64,000 nucleotides of DNA from Persicaria tinctoria. Lineage: Eukaryota; Streptophyta; Magnoliopsida; Caryophyllales; Polygonaceae. Shown here piece by piece: positions 32,187 to 41,995 of the stretch. The stretch spans positions 69,648,627-69,712,626 of the forward strand of contig JBANSL010000004.1 of the NCBI GenBank assembly GCA_037127255.1, given 5' to 3'. Below the pieces are notes generated by a model that was not told the DNA's origin, did no database searches, and saw nothing but the letters and a program-made list of their open reading frames with translations. How positions within the stretch are numbered: the first letter of the stretch is position 1; each line of letters opens with the position of its first letter. A program made the translations under genes and the position numbers.

Positions 32187-35100
32187 AAATCTCGTTTTGG
32201 AACTGTAGAGGGATAGGGAAAAAATCATTTTGGACAAGCATTCAAGCCCGATGTATCAACGAATCTGTTCAAATTCTCGCGCTAGCAGAAACCAAAACAG
32301 ATAAAAACCCGGCGGATGAAACTTGGAAAAGCGCTGGGTTCGATTGTGTCGTCTGGTCGCCGGCGTGTGGTAAGGCGGGTGGCTTGGGGGTTCTTTGGAA
32401 ATCCTTCCAAATGACATCAGAACAAATTTCGGTTAGTATCCATCTTCCGCGAATTATCGCATTAGACTATACGAACCTCACGGATGAATTCTCGTGTAGA
32501 CTTTGGTTTGTATATGCGCCTCCGGACCCAAGGCACAAGGAACTATTTTGGTCACATTTCATTGAACTAATTCTTGCTTGCTCTTTGCCGAGTATTGTAA
32601 TGGGAGACCTTAATGAAATTAACTGTTTTGATGATAAAATTGGCGGTGCCCGTACACTACCATCGCGGTTTACCATATTAGACAATTTTAAGAACCAGTG
32701 CTCCTTAGTTGACATTCCAGCATTTGGGAACCAATTTACTTGGAGAAAAAGTCCTTCTGAACCAGATAATATCAAGGAGAAGTTGGATCGTGTGCTTGTT
32801 CACTATCAAATCATTCAGAAATTTCCCGCTTTAAGTACTTTTAATGGGGCCTTCTCCTCTTCAGACCACTGCCCTATTACTATTGAGTTGTCAACAACTT
32901 GTTCCTTTAAAGCTCCTCCGTTTAAGTTTGAAAACGCTTGGATACATAGAAAGGAGTTTGGAAATGTGGTCAGACATGCTTGGAGAGCATCATGTTCTGG
33001 GTCGGCAATGTTTCGGCTAACTTATAAGACCAAGGTTCTTAAAAAAAGAGCTAAAATATGGAATAAGACCAATTTTGGAAATATCTTCAGGCAACTCGAT
33101 AAAGTGGAAAACCAATTATTAGCCATACAAACAAGACAAAATTTCATTATAGCCCCTTCTGGTAGAGAGGCCCAAAAAGAGAAGAACCTTCTCCGTAAAA
33201 AGGAAGCTCTTTTGTTATTCCATAAGAGCTTCTGGAACCAAAGATCCAAAACAAAGCATGTCAAGCTTTCAGACACTAATTCTTCCTACTTTCATAGGGT
33301 AGCTTCGGGTCGTCGGAATAGAAAAATCATTCGAGGAATTACAACTGCAGAAGGAACTCAGATTATAGGAGAAGATAATATTAGGACTGAGATCCGTTTG
33401 GATTTCGAGAGACGTTTTAGATCAGAAATAAATCAGGCTAATGATCAATCAAATTTCCTGCAATTTATCACCCCTTCCATTACCGAGGAAGAAAACCAAG
33501 CTTTGATTACAATACCATCAAATGGTGAAATCAAAGCGGCTGTTTTTAGCCTTGGATCTAACAAGTCCCCTGGACCAGATGGAATGACGGCTGAATTTTA
33601 CAAAAGTTACTGGGACATTGTTGGTAGAGATGTCACTTGTGCAGTCAAGGGATTCTTCTACTCTGGAAAACTTCTTAAACAAATCAACCACACTTTTATC
33701 ACAATGCTGCCTAAAATAGATAACCCTTCTACAACAGCTCACTACAGGCCTATCAGTCTCTGCAATACCATTTATAAAATTATTTCAAAAATTCTTACCG
33801 AGAGACTCAAGAAAATTATTGGTAAACTCATTCATCCATTACAAGGCGCATTTGTTGCGGATAGAGCTATTCAGGATAATGTGCTAATAACACATGAAAT
33901 ATTCCACTCTTTCAAAACAAGGAAAGGCGTTGAAGGGTGGATTGCCACTAAGCTGGACATGGAAAAAGCTTACGATAGGTTAGAATGGTCCTTCATTAAA
34001 CAAGTTCTCTCCAAATTTGGCTTCCACGACAAATTCATTCAACTTGTTATGGAATGCATATCGACAGTCACATTTTCAGTGTTGGTAAACAACGGTCCTA
34101 CAGACCTGTTTAAACCCACTAGAGGCATTCGCCAAGGTGACCCTCTTTCCCCCTTCCTTTTTATCTTAGGGGCGGAGGTGTTAGCCAGAAACTTAGCTAA
34201 TGCTTCGGCAGCTAGAAAACGGATTGGATTCAGCTTTGGTAAGGAAGGGCCTTGTATTCCCTTTCTTACATTTGCAGACGATATTATAATATTCTCCAAA
34301 GGAAGCATTGCGGCATGCCAAGAAGTTAAAAATGTCATTTCTAACTATTGTAAAATATCTGGCCAAAAGGTGAATTTCCACAAATCCGCCTTCCAGGCAA
34401 CAAAAGGTATTCCCAACTCCAGGAAAGCAGAAATTGAGAGGTGCCTAGGAATATCCAATGAACGAAACCTTGAAATGTATCTTGGCTGTCCTATTATTAA
34501 CGGTAGGGTTAGCAAGGACACGTTTCAAGATATAATATGTAAATCAAAAAATCAACTCTCAAAATGGCGAGCGAATTCGTTGTCTCAACAGGGCCGAGCA
34601 GTTCTTATTAAATCAAACCTGTCAGTAAAACCACTCTTTTCGATGCAGAGCTTTATGCTCCCGGCCTCAATTCACAAGGAGTTAGATCAAATTAATAGAA
34701 CTTTTTTCTGGAATAAGGACTTGCAGTATCGTCCACTTATCAGCTGGGACAAGGTTTGTAGACCCTATAGCAAAGGTGGTATGGGAATTAGAAAGGCTTG
34801 TGAAATGAATGAATCACTCCAAATGAAACTGTTATGGAAGATTCTGGCTGAACCAACAAATGCATGGGTCCAACTGGTTACATACAATTATCTACAGCAT
34901 CAGAATATACTAGACTATAAGCGGATTGGTAACTGTTCTTGGCAATGGGCTAAACTCTGCCCACTTATATCAAAGTTCAAAAACGGCCTGATCTGGTCTG
35001 TAGGAAACGGTCTTTCTATTAAGTTTTGGGAAGACTGTTGGATATGGCCTAAGCCAATTTCATCTCACATGGACTGCCCAAAAGACTTCAGGTCCGATGA

Positions 35101-36307
35101 GCGAGTAAGTGATTATATAATAAATGGTGGTTGGTGGATGGAAAAACTAGAAAGGAATCTACCTCCTACAATTATAAAAGACATTTGCGCTATTCATATA
35201 CCGAATATACCTTTTCAGGACAGACTTTATTGGTGGCCCGATCGTCACGGGTGGTTCACAACCCAGAGTGCGTATAACCTTCTCACTCGAAATTGGGCTA
35301 CTGAGGATGATAACAACAACTGGATTTGGAAACTAGATACGCTACCGAAGGTTAAGAACTTTATGTGGAAACTAAGCCAAAATGGACTACCTACAAAGTC
35401 AAGATTAGCCCAACGTGGTAGGGCTATTCCTAGTACTTGTTCCATATGTGGAGATGCAGTTGAAGATGATACTCATCTCCTGTTTGAATGTCAACCACAT
35501 ATTATCTCAGACATCCTCTCTGAGTCCGAGAAGTGCAAGATTGAAGAGCTTATTATAGTATCCAGGGAAATCAAGCCAATTCTAGAATTTATAGGAAAAC
35601 ACATGAATAAGAGTTCCAGATCATCCATTGCTAACAGATGGTGGAGCCTATGGTTTTACCGAAACAAGTTATCGTTCGAATGCAACAACTTTCAAATAAA
35701 CAATGTCATTCACATGGCAAATTCGGTAGCTGACAATTGGAAAAAGGCTTGTGGGTTTACTGATTTGGAAATGCATCAAAATAAAACCATCAAGGATAAA
35801 CACAGTAATAGTAAAACACTGAAAAGAAAATGTTGCTGGAAAAAACCTTCACGGGGCACCTTCAAGTTGAATTTTGATGGGTCTTCCCTTATCGGTCAGT
35901 CTAGTTCCGGAGGATACATCATCCGTGACTGGAATGGGAGACCAATCAAAATCGGATTCGAAAAACTAGGTCAACAATCCCCTTTAATGGCAGAAGCCTG
36001 TGCTTTGTTACTAGGGGTTCAAAATGCAGTGGAAATGGGAATTACAAATCTGGAAATTGAAGGGGACTCAATGATTATTATCAATCACTTTCGAGAGAAC
36101 ACCAGGTGTCCATGGGAAATTGATCTCATTATGTCAGAGATTAAACTGCTCATCCAAAAGGTGAATCAATTTTCGTTCTCTCATATTCCCCGCGAGGGCA
36201 ATGCCGTGGCTGATAAGGTTGCACACCTTAGCCACGGCGCCTGGGGAAGCGAGAACATTCAGGATCCTGCCCTGCAGGACCTCATCCGCAAGGATGCTAT
36301 CGGGTGA
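32183..36307 (+). CDS. L1-B ORF2 protein: APE endonuclease, reverse transcriptase, zf-RVT, RNase H; intact
   Basis: The 1374-residue polyprotein nicks target DNA and copies the element RNA in place. The APE-type endonuclease (about 1-235) has SFWNCRGIG, LAETK, FVYAPPDP, IVMGDLNEI and SDHCPITIEL. The RT (about 455-740) has NKSPGPDGMTAEFY, HYRPISLCNTIYKIISK, KLDMEKAYDRLEW, IRQGDPLSPFLF and the catalytic FADDIIIF. The zf-RVT segment (about 1050-1105) has LPKVKNFMWKL and CSICGDAVEDDTHLLFEC. RNase H (about 1225-1365) has FKLNFDGSS, AEACALLLG, EIEGDSMIII and PREGNAVADKVAHLSH. All key residues are present and no frame break is seen. The RNase H marks the plant L1 branch that keeps this domain. ATG 32183 is chosen because it starts the endonuclease and overlaps the upstream stop. 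Confidence 0.95.
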   Translation: MKISFWNCRGIGKKSFWTSIQARCINESVQILALAETKTDKNPADETWKSAGFDCVVWSPACGKAGGLGVLWKSFQMTSEQISVSIHLPRIIALDYTNLTDEFSCRLWFVYAPPDPRHKELFWSHFIELILACSLPSIVMGDLNEINCFDDKIGGARTLPSRFTILDNFKNQCSLVDIPAFGNQFTWRKSPSEPDNIKEKLDRVLVHYQIIQKFPALSTFNGAFSSSDHCPITIELSTTCSFKAPPFKFENAWIHRKEFGNVVRHAWRASCSGSAMFRLTYKTKVLKKRAKIWNKTNFGNIFRQLDKVENQLLAIQTRQNFIIAPSGREAQKEKNLLRKKEALLLFHKSFWNQRSKTKHVKLSDTNSSYFHRVASGRRNRKIIRGITTAEGTQIIGEDNIRTEIRLDFERRFRSEINQANDQSNFLQFITPSITEEENQALITIPSNGEIKAAVFSLGSNKSPGPDGMTAEFYKSYWDIVGRDVTCAVKGFFYSGKLLKQINHTFITMLPKIDNPSTTAHYRPISLCNTIYKIISKILTERLKKIIGKLIHPLQGAFVADRAIQDNVLITHEIFHSFKTRKGVEGWIATKLDMEKAYDRLEWSFIKQVLSKFGFHDKFIQLVMECISTVTFSVLVNNGPTDLFKPTRGIRQGDPLSPFLFILGAEVLARNLANASAARKRIGFSFGKEGPCIPFLTFADDIIIFSKGSIAACQEVKNVISNYCKISGQKVNFHKSAFQATKGIPNSRKAEIERCLGISNERNLEMYLGCPIINGRVSKDTFQDIICKSKNQLSKWRANSLSQQGRAVLIKSNLSVKPLFSMQSFMLPASIHKELDQINRTFFWNKDLQYRPLISWDKVCRPYSKGGMGIRKACEMNESLQMKLLWKILAEPTNAWVQLVTYNYLQHQNILDYKRIGNCSWQWAKLCPLISKFKNGLIWSVGNGLSIKFWEDCWIWPKPISSHMDCPKDFRSDERVSDYIINGGWWMEKLERNLPPTIIKDICAIHIPNIPFQDRLYWWPDRHGWFTTQSAYNLLTRNWATEDDNNNWIWKLDTLPKVKNFMWKLSQNGLPTKSRLAQRGRAIPSTCSICGDAVEDDTHLLFECQPHIISDILSESEKCKIEELIIVSREIKPILEFIGKHMNKSSRSSIANRWWSLWFYRNKLSFECNNFQINNVIHMANSVADNWKKACGFTDLEMHQNKTIKDKHSNSKTLKRKCCWKKPSRGTFKLNFDGSSLIGQSSSGGYIIRDWNGRPIKIGFEKLGQQSPLMAEACALLLGVQNAVEMGITNLEIEGDSMIIINHFRENTRCPWEIDLIMSEIKLLIQKVNQFSFSHIPREGNAVADKVAHLSHGAWGSENIQDPALQDLIRKDAIG

Positions 36308-36334
36308 ATTTCTCACCTGAATTCTTTCCTAATC

Positions 36335-36357
36335 AAAAAAAAAAAAAAAAAAAAAAA
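36335..36357 (+). other. L1-B poly(A) tail
   Basis: 23 uninterrupted A's, 27 bases after the ORF2 stop, directly before the right TSD (36359). Confidence 0.95.
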
Positions 36358-36358
36358 G

Positions 36359-36371
36359 GTATTGGGGTGAA
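36359..36371. repeat. Target-site duplication of L1-B, right copy
   Basis: GTATTGGGGTGAA, exact match to 25902-25914. Confidence 0.9.
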
Positions 36372-36630
36372 AATATCAAAAATACCCCTCTTTTGCCCTT
36401 TCTTCCCCCAATTTACACGGACCTCAAATTTCATGAATTGAAATCACCCACCATTGTTGAGCTTACACAAAACTTCAATTTGCACACCGCCCCTCCTTTG
36501 TCGGAACTTTGTTGAGCTTGTCGCTAAAACTCGACGCTGAGTCTATTCGCTCCCTCCCTCCCTCCCTCCCTCTTGCATCTCATCGGAGTCACACCATCGA
36601 AACATGCCTTCTTCCTCCTCTTGATGTTGA
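36372..36630. other. Host spacer with a short (CTCC)n microsatellite
   Basis: CTCC repeated about five times near 36549-36570, in CT-rich DNA that could once have been a gene leader. No supported gene. Confidence 0.5.
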
Positions 36631-37377
36631 TAGGGGCGGAGCTAGGGGTCTGGGGTCACATGCCCCCCTCTCATGTGATGAACTACATAGGTGTATTATC
36701 CTCACGGATAGCTTCGTTTTGATATATAATACGCCTTAATCCGATATCTAAGTAAAAAGTTATGAATGTTTAAAAATTAAAGGTTTGTTAATCACTTTAA
36801 TTTTGTTTCAATAGACTATAATGTTTTTATATTTTACTTAAATTGACATTCACATTAGAGCGATGATGTGGTAATCAAACCCATCAACTGCCGGGTGAAA
36901 TTTTGTTGGGTAGTTTGAAATAAATAATTTTGTTGGGCTAGTTTTATCTTTGCTGACCCATAAACAAAGCCCACATACACTTCTACTCTATTACTACTGT
37001 ACTAAAATTGAAACTCACTCTTATAGCCCTTAATTAATTTAATAATTTATTTACTACATCACTTAACCACTTTCACTAACTTCAAATCCCCTCGCCATAG
37101 TTTTTAATTTGTTCTCTTCCCATATGTATGTTAACTCTCTTTTTAGTTTTTTTTTAATGATATAATTATTTCTAAATTCTTGTATAGGGTTTTAAATTAT
37201 CTCATAATATGAGTGTAGAAATAGGGATTAATGTGTTTCATATAGTCTATTATTTATAATTTATTATTTTTATTGAGGGGTATTTTTTATATTCATATTT
37301 TGAAGTGTTAAGGTCTTATTTTTTAATGCTAAATATTTTTTCCGCTCACCTAGCTCTAAAACACTAGATCCGCCACT
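36631..37377. mobile_element. MITE-like DNA transposon with GGCGGA.CTAG ends
   Basis: The left end GGGGCGGAGCTAG and the right end CTAGATCCGCC are inverted and nearly complementary; the right end reads CAGTGGCGGATCTAG in reverse. About 750 bp, AT-rich, no coding. A fragment of the same family (GATGAAC...ATACGCCTTAATCCG) lies at 62226-62312. A similar unpaired end (CTGCCTCCGCCA) is at about 38045. A clear TSD was not found. Confidence 0.5.
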
Positions 37378-38685
37378 GATTCACATGCTACAATTCATCT
37401 CGAGAGCTTCGAAGTGAGAGGTTATACTAATCATTTCGACAATTAAATAAGAAGTTATACATTATTATATGTTATTAGTACAACAAGTTATATATATTAA
37501 CTAGGGTTGCTATTTGAGCCAAACAAGTTTAGTATTGTTTGATTATATTTAGTTTGTTTCATTCTTCCAAGTTTTATGCAACTTTACTTACTCAAGACAT
37601 AGTAACTTAAATTATTTTTTTTGTGGTAAATTTCATAAAATTCATGTTATTTGAGTTTCAATTGAGCCGAGCTTTGAATCAAACATAAAAAATGTGCTCA
37701 TAATCAACTGAATTTCTAAATGATGCTCGAGCCGAACTTTTATTGAGCAAAACTCGAGCCAAGCTCTAGCAACTTAACTCAAATAACAATCATAATCTTA
37801 ACTTAATGTTTATTATATTGCATTTCATATACTTATTTAGTTATTTTTTTCCCGGATATTTCATTTATATATTGATATTTTTTTATTTCTTTTTTTTTAG
37901 GCTTGAAAAAAATTATAGCGTTTTATTTTAAACCAATGACATTTCATCTTAAAATAACATTATTTATATATAATTTTTTACGACAATTTAACCCAAAAAT
38001 ATATCGTAAATGTATGATTGTGCCCCTCTCTCCGAAAATTTTCTGCCTCCGCCACCAACGTTGAGGGTGTAGGGCGTGGGAATCAAATCTCTTACCGCTG
38101 TCCTCCTCCTCTGTTATCCACCTTTGCCCCTGCTCAGTCTACCACCACCTTCGCCTCCACCTTCCTCCTATGTCATCCCCATCCTCCTGCGCTCAGTCCA
38201 CCACCTTCCGCCTCCCTCGGGATTGAAGAAACTGAAAAGGGCAATATAGATGACAGAAGACAATAATACAAAGCGCAAGGGGCAAAACGGAATAAATTTG
38301 AGTCTCAACATCTGGCACTAGTCATGCGTGATCCGGGTGGTCAATGGCTCAGCTGGGAGGTAATCCCCGGACTGGAAATTGCATGGTTTAGGAGATATTG
38401 TTCGGTGGAGTTTGAGGTGGAACTCTAAGCTAATTTATCTCTTCATTCAAATTTCAAACTAAAACAGTAACGCAGATTTCATCATTTCCGAATGAGGTAA
38501 CCAACTCCTCGGTCGATCCGGCCATTACCCAACCCACTCTACTTGCCTCCTAACTGCCACATTTTCTTTTTCCTTTTCACAGCATATACTAAACCCCTAA
38601 ATTATACTCCACAAAATGTAAGAAATCATGCATTAATTTCACATCCAGATTAATGCAACACATAAAAAGCATCGTTATCAAAGGG
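37378..38685. other. AT-rich intergenic stretch, no gene seen
   Basis: Low-complexity AT DNA to about 38000, then a CT-rich patch (38040-38260) whose 82-codon frame resembles nothing. One stray transposon end at about 38021-38054. Confidence 0.5.
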
Positions 38686-38693
38686 CACTAAAC
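38686..38693. repeat. 8-bp target-site duplication (CACTAAAC) of hAT MITE copy 1
   Basis: Repeated at 39141-39148. An 8-bp duplication is the hAT superfamily footprint. Confidence 0.9.
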
Positions 38694-39140
38694 CAGGGAC
38701 GGAAGGAGGGGTGGGCTGAGCTTTGCTGCAGCCCACCCCATTTCTAAAATATAATAGGTAATATATAGTTGTGTATAGGAAACAAGGTGGAAATTGTCCT
38801 ATTGGTGTAGACCTTGCATGGTAACCCCTGAGGGTGCAGGTTCGAATCTCTTTAACAGCCCAATTTCAATTATTATTTTTTCATCATTTTCCCCCCTTTA
38901 TTAATATGTCCATCTAATCCTATCTATTTAAGAGCTATGTATCTCTATTTTCCTTCAAAAAATTTCACAATAATTGTTTTTATTATATACCCAATACATT
39001 ATATACGAGATAATAAATCTAATTCAATTCATTTTAACACTATAGGTCTCTATTTTCATTCAATTTTTTTCACAATAATTTTTCTTTATGGGATAAGAGA
39101 ATCCAGCACACCCAGACTTTCATTCCTGGTTTCGTCCCTG
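38694..39140 (+). mobile_element. hAT-type MITE with a tRNA-like core, copy 1
   Basis: 447 bp, starting CAGGGACGGAAGGAGG and ending CTGGTTTCGTCCCTG, so the terminal inverted repeats are CAGGGACG(G/A)AA. The inner block GGGGTGGGCTG...GCAGCCCACCCC forms a hairpin. A second copy of the family is at 59875-60343 on the other strand with its own 8-bp TSD. No transposase, so it is non-autonomous. Confidence 0.85.
38783..38858 (+). ncRNA. tRNA-like segment inside the MITE
   Basis: CCTATTGGTGTAG is A-box-like, and GGTTCGAATCTC (about 38839-38850) is a canonical B box, spaced as in a tRNA. The acceptor stem does not pair well, so it is a pseudo-tRNA or SINE-like module, not a working tRNA. The other family member has one at the same place. 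Confidence 0.5.
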
Positions 39141-39384
39141 CACTAAACCCCAACATTTATCTCCCTGATCTAGCTTTGCTCTCATCGAAACATGCAATCC
39201 AATCTAAACCAACACAAATTACATACAAGGAAGTTATCCGTACCCTTTCCCGATAACGCCGGGATGTGACGTCATTTCGCGGCGGCGTTGGCGGTGTTCT
39301 GAATTGATTTCCCGTTCAATCCAATCCAAGCGAAGATGCTGACGTGGACTCGTCCATCCAATCAGATCATGCCACGTAATTCGG
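39141..39384. promoter_or_regulatory. Spacer after the host gene with a cluster of ACGT-core sites
   Basis: Contains TGACGTCA (about 39267), GACGTGGA (about 39342) and CCACGTAA (about 39372), typical bZIP target cores, plus CCAATCC/CCAATCA words. It would be the 3' flank of the minus-strand gene. It may act as a promoter or enhancer, but no plus-strand gene follows. Confidence 0.3.
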
Positions 39385-39855
39385 TCACATCTGAAGCCAC
39401 CGCGCCAGCCCCGTGGGGTTCACAACCCCGGGGATGTGGGCCCCGTCCGTCTTCATCAGGCGTGCGACCTCGGTATATGTCTTCTGCCGCTGTACCATCG
39501 CGATCGGCTCCACCGCCGAGGAACCGCCGCTGAATGGATCCGGCTTCGATTTCAAATCGGCCGGGGTGAAGAGGGGAACGGCTTCGGCTCCAGCCGGATC
39601 GAATTTCTGCCCCAGGAGGGTTCCCTGGGTGAGAAACTCGTGAGCCAGGTAGCCGGCTAGGAGCCGATTCGACAAAGCCGGCTCGGACGACGGCCTCTGC
39701 TTCAACGACGTCGTATTGTGATGAAATGGAAGCGGTTGAACTTGTTTTTTACTACTATTATTAACCCTCGAGTTAATTGGTTGCATAAAGAAATCATCCC
39801 TCTCTTTGCGCTTTCGTTGAATCGGAGCCATCAATGCTCCTCGGGAATGGTTCAT
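39385..39855 (-). CDS. Small conserved plant protein, EDA6-like (embryo sac development arrest 6 family)
   Basis: 156 codons in one exon, minus strand. The start has a basic patch (PIQRKRKERDDFF), the middle is Ser/Gln-rich, and two blocks look conserved: LLAGYLAHEFLTQGTLLGQK followed by FDPAGAEAVP, and YTEVARLMKTDGAHIPGVVN followed by PTGLARWLQM at the very end. I recall this block pattern from a plant-only family annotated as embryo sac development arrest 6 or as uncharacterised. The biochemical role is unknown. GC content is well above the surrounding transposons and there is no frame break. A TATA box and a CT-rich leader lie upstream. The family name is from memory and needs a search; that it is a real gene is much surer. 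Confidence 0.75.
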   Translation of the reverse strand: MNHSRGALMAPIQRKRKERDDFFMQPINSRVNNSSKKQVQPLPFHHNTTSLKQRPSSEPALSNRLLAGYLAHEFLTQGTLLGQKFDPAGAEAVPLFTPADLKSKPDPFSGGSSAVEPIAMVQRQKTYTEVARLMKTDGAHIPGVVNPTGLARWLQM

Positions 39856-40240
39856 CGTGGCCGTCCAGGCTTACTCTTTCCCCTCCCTCTGCCACGTCAG
39901 ATCCGTGATTTTTTTATTAATGAAAAACAATTTCTTTCTCTATCTAAGGGCAATTGCAAAATACAAAAGGTAAAGTTACACGTTACATCAGGGGCTACAA
40001 TCGTCAAATTCTTCACAAATAAAAAAATAAAATTAGAAAAAGGGGGAAATAAGACCGAAATTAAATTAATAACAAAAACGGAAATAATAATTACTCCGCC
40101 GGACGGTGGCTGGAATCTGAGGAGATCGACGGACAAGCGGAGGATGCCGCCGAGGAGGACCGGCGGAGAGTGTGAAGGATTCAGAGGGAGACGGAGGAAA
40201 GAGAGAGAGAGAGAGGAGAGTTGAGAGCTTTACAGAGAGG
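39856..40240 (-). promoter_or_regulatory. Probable 5' leader of the EDA6-like gene
   Basis: On the minus strand this is rich in CT runs (CTCTCTCTCT near 40200-40220) and GCCGGC/CTCCGCCG words, typical of plant leaders. An intron may lie within it (the AT-rich part 39900-40100), but splice sites could not be fixed. Confidence 0.4.
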
Positions 40241-40266
40241 AACGTGAAACAGGAAGAGGATTGGCA

Positions 40267-40273
40267 ATTTATA
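40267..40273 (-). promoter_or_regulatory. TATA box of the EDA6-like gene
   Basis: CTATAAATTG on the minus strand, about 30 bases before the start of the CT-rich leader. It is the only good TATA near the gene. Confidence 0.5.
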
Positions 40274-40662
40274 GGACGGAGTGAAATGAATTGCCCCTGA
40301 GATGTGGACTATATTACGGAATGCCATTGATGAGTGAAAAGACAAATTTGCCCTCAAGATAATCATGCCAACCGTACAAATATTTTGAGTTTAAAGTCTC
40401 CTTGTCCCTGTCTGCGCCCCACTCCTGCCGTTTCGTCTGGGCCTAAATTCCTAATTGGGTCATATATTCAATTACGAAAATACCCCCAAGTCCTTTGAAA
40501 TCTTATCGCAACAATGTGAGGGACTGTAACATACTAACATGTATGGACTTGGATAAATTTCTATTTATGCTTTCCAATCACCACCTAAAATGGAGACTGG
40601 CTTCAAAAATCATTTTATTTTGATTATAAATATCTATAATCTATTTTCTCTATAAGGGACCA

Positions 40663-40784
40663 CTAATAATCTGTTTACGTATCATAAGAAAATATATTGA
40701 CATAAATATAGCAGTAAGAAAAACTAATAATCTGTTTACGTATCATAAGAAAATATATTAACATAAATCTATCAGTAAGAAGAG
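40663..40784. repeat. 61-bp tandem duplication at the end of the petB insertion
   Basis: CTAATAATCTGTTTACGTAT begins at 40663 and again at 40724; the two units differ at only a few bases. Confidence 0.85.
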
Positions 40785-41405
40785 GCGATACAAAAGTGAG
40801 TAAATTAAAAAAATGAGCCAAAGTGGATTTTCCCATACTCGTACTTTCGCGCAATAACTCTACCAAAGACGATGCTATTATAGTAATAACTTCAAGCACG
40901 CCTGTTACAATTTTGACCGTCCAATAATCAAGGAATAACCACTTACACCAAAAGATGCAGTCAATACAACCAAATCTACGCCTGTAACCCAAGTTATTTC
41001 TCGAGTTTTTTTAATCCCACCGTTGAGAACACACGAAATACATGCAGGGTCATCATTAGAACCATTATGCTTATCGACCACCAATGAACTGATCGGGTTA
41101 ACCAACCAAAATTCGCCTCAATCATAGCAAACGCCTCAGTAACAATTGGAAGATAATAAAAAGTCATAGAAAGTCTCGTAGTTACTTGTACTAAAAAACA
41201 AGTAAGAGTAATTTTGGCTATACAATAAAATATGTAATTGACATAAGGATGAACATATTTACTAGTTATATCATCCTACAATCGCCTAAATCTCGAGACT
41301 TTATTTGAACCAATCATAGACTTTATTGAGATAGGTAAACCGGGGGTACTCCCCCTCTGAGAACAGTATATATGAAAATTTTATCTCATACACGCTCAAG
41401 CAAAA
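40663..41405 (-). pseudogene. petB: Nuclear insertion of plastid petB (cytochrome b6), decayed
   Basis: Minus-strand frames recover petB exon 2 in order: YDWF (41311), [12 protein letters not shown] (41210), [83 protein letters not shown] and FLMIRKQ (about 40726). Upstream (41331-41400) lies the end of the petB group II intron, including a domain-V-like hairpin and the splice junction before YDWF. Several stops, frameshifts and many substitutions show it is an old NUPT, not a gene. The last 61 bp are duplicated in tandem. Confidence 0.85.
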
Positions 41406-41849
41406 TCACAAATACTGCTCCCAACAATAAAATATGAAATTGACATAAGGTGGCGGCAATGGTCGAGGATGGCTATGAGATCCATAGGCGCAAGCCTCTA
41501 CCCTGGTGGTGGCATAGAAACCACCAACAAGGTGGCGAGGGGTGTTTCATTGGTGGTGTAGTATCTTTGTAAAAAGAAGAAAGCGGTGGTCAGGAAGCCA
41601 AGGGAGTGATCCTATAATTGTTGATAAATGTGGGGTCACCCCCAAGGTCTTCAAAAATCATACATTGAAGGCAACTAGAACTAATGAGTGGTCTATACAG
41701 TGGTAGCAGTGGTGGTGCAAGGAGAAACCCCCAAATGAACCGAGAGGGTTTCCCCTTAAATCAGACAATGTATGAGCGACTGGGATGTGAGATGGGGGTC
41801 GTTGGTAGCGTGTCAGTGTTTTCAGTAAAACCGTTGATTAGAAGCACTC
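41406..41849. other. Spacer, nothing recognised
   Basis: Begins with a near copy (41428-41452) of a 25-bp petB-insertion segment (41225-41249). The rest (GGTGGTGG words) has no supported gene. Confidence 0.4.
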
Positions 41850-41995
41850 AAATTTTCATACTTATTAATATAGTTACTATAAAATTGTTAAAAAAATTAT
41901 GAAAAAAGTAAATATTTTATATAGTTTTTATTATTCTAAAAAAACGTGTGTGAATAGTAAACATCATGTTTTGCTGAACGGATGGAGTATATGAT
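41850..41995. mobile_element. Stowaway-like MITE fragment
   Basis: AT-rich block ending GAACGGATGGAGTA, the common CTCCCTCCGT-type terminus. Related sequence is at 63790-64000 (ACTCTATCCGTTCGG...) and about 59505-59605. Confidence 0.5.

Larger units (their letters stand above)
25915..36358 (+). mobile_element. L1-B: full-length, recent L1 LINE with a tandemly duplicated 5' third
   Basis: The element starts GGGAGTGCGAACACC just after its TSD and ends with 23 A's and a G. It contains a 5' UTR (25915-26532), ORF1 twice, an inter-ORF frame, an intact ORF2 of 1374 codons, and a short 3' UTR. A 2926-bp block is present twice in direct tandem (26112-29037 and 29038-31963) with only about three base differences seen. 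Without the extra copy the element would be about 7.5 kb. Intact ORFs, clean TSDs and a long A-tail indicate a young, possibly mobilisable lineage. Confidence 0.92.

Noticed and set aside
36509..36739. 76-codon plus-strand ORF
   Set aside because: It spans a CTCC microsatellite and the start of a MITE, so it is not a gene.
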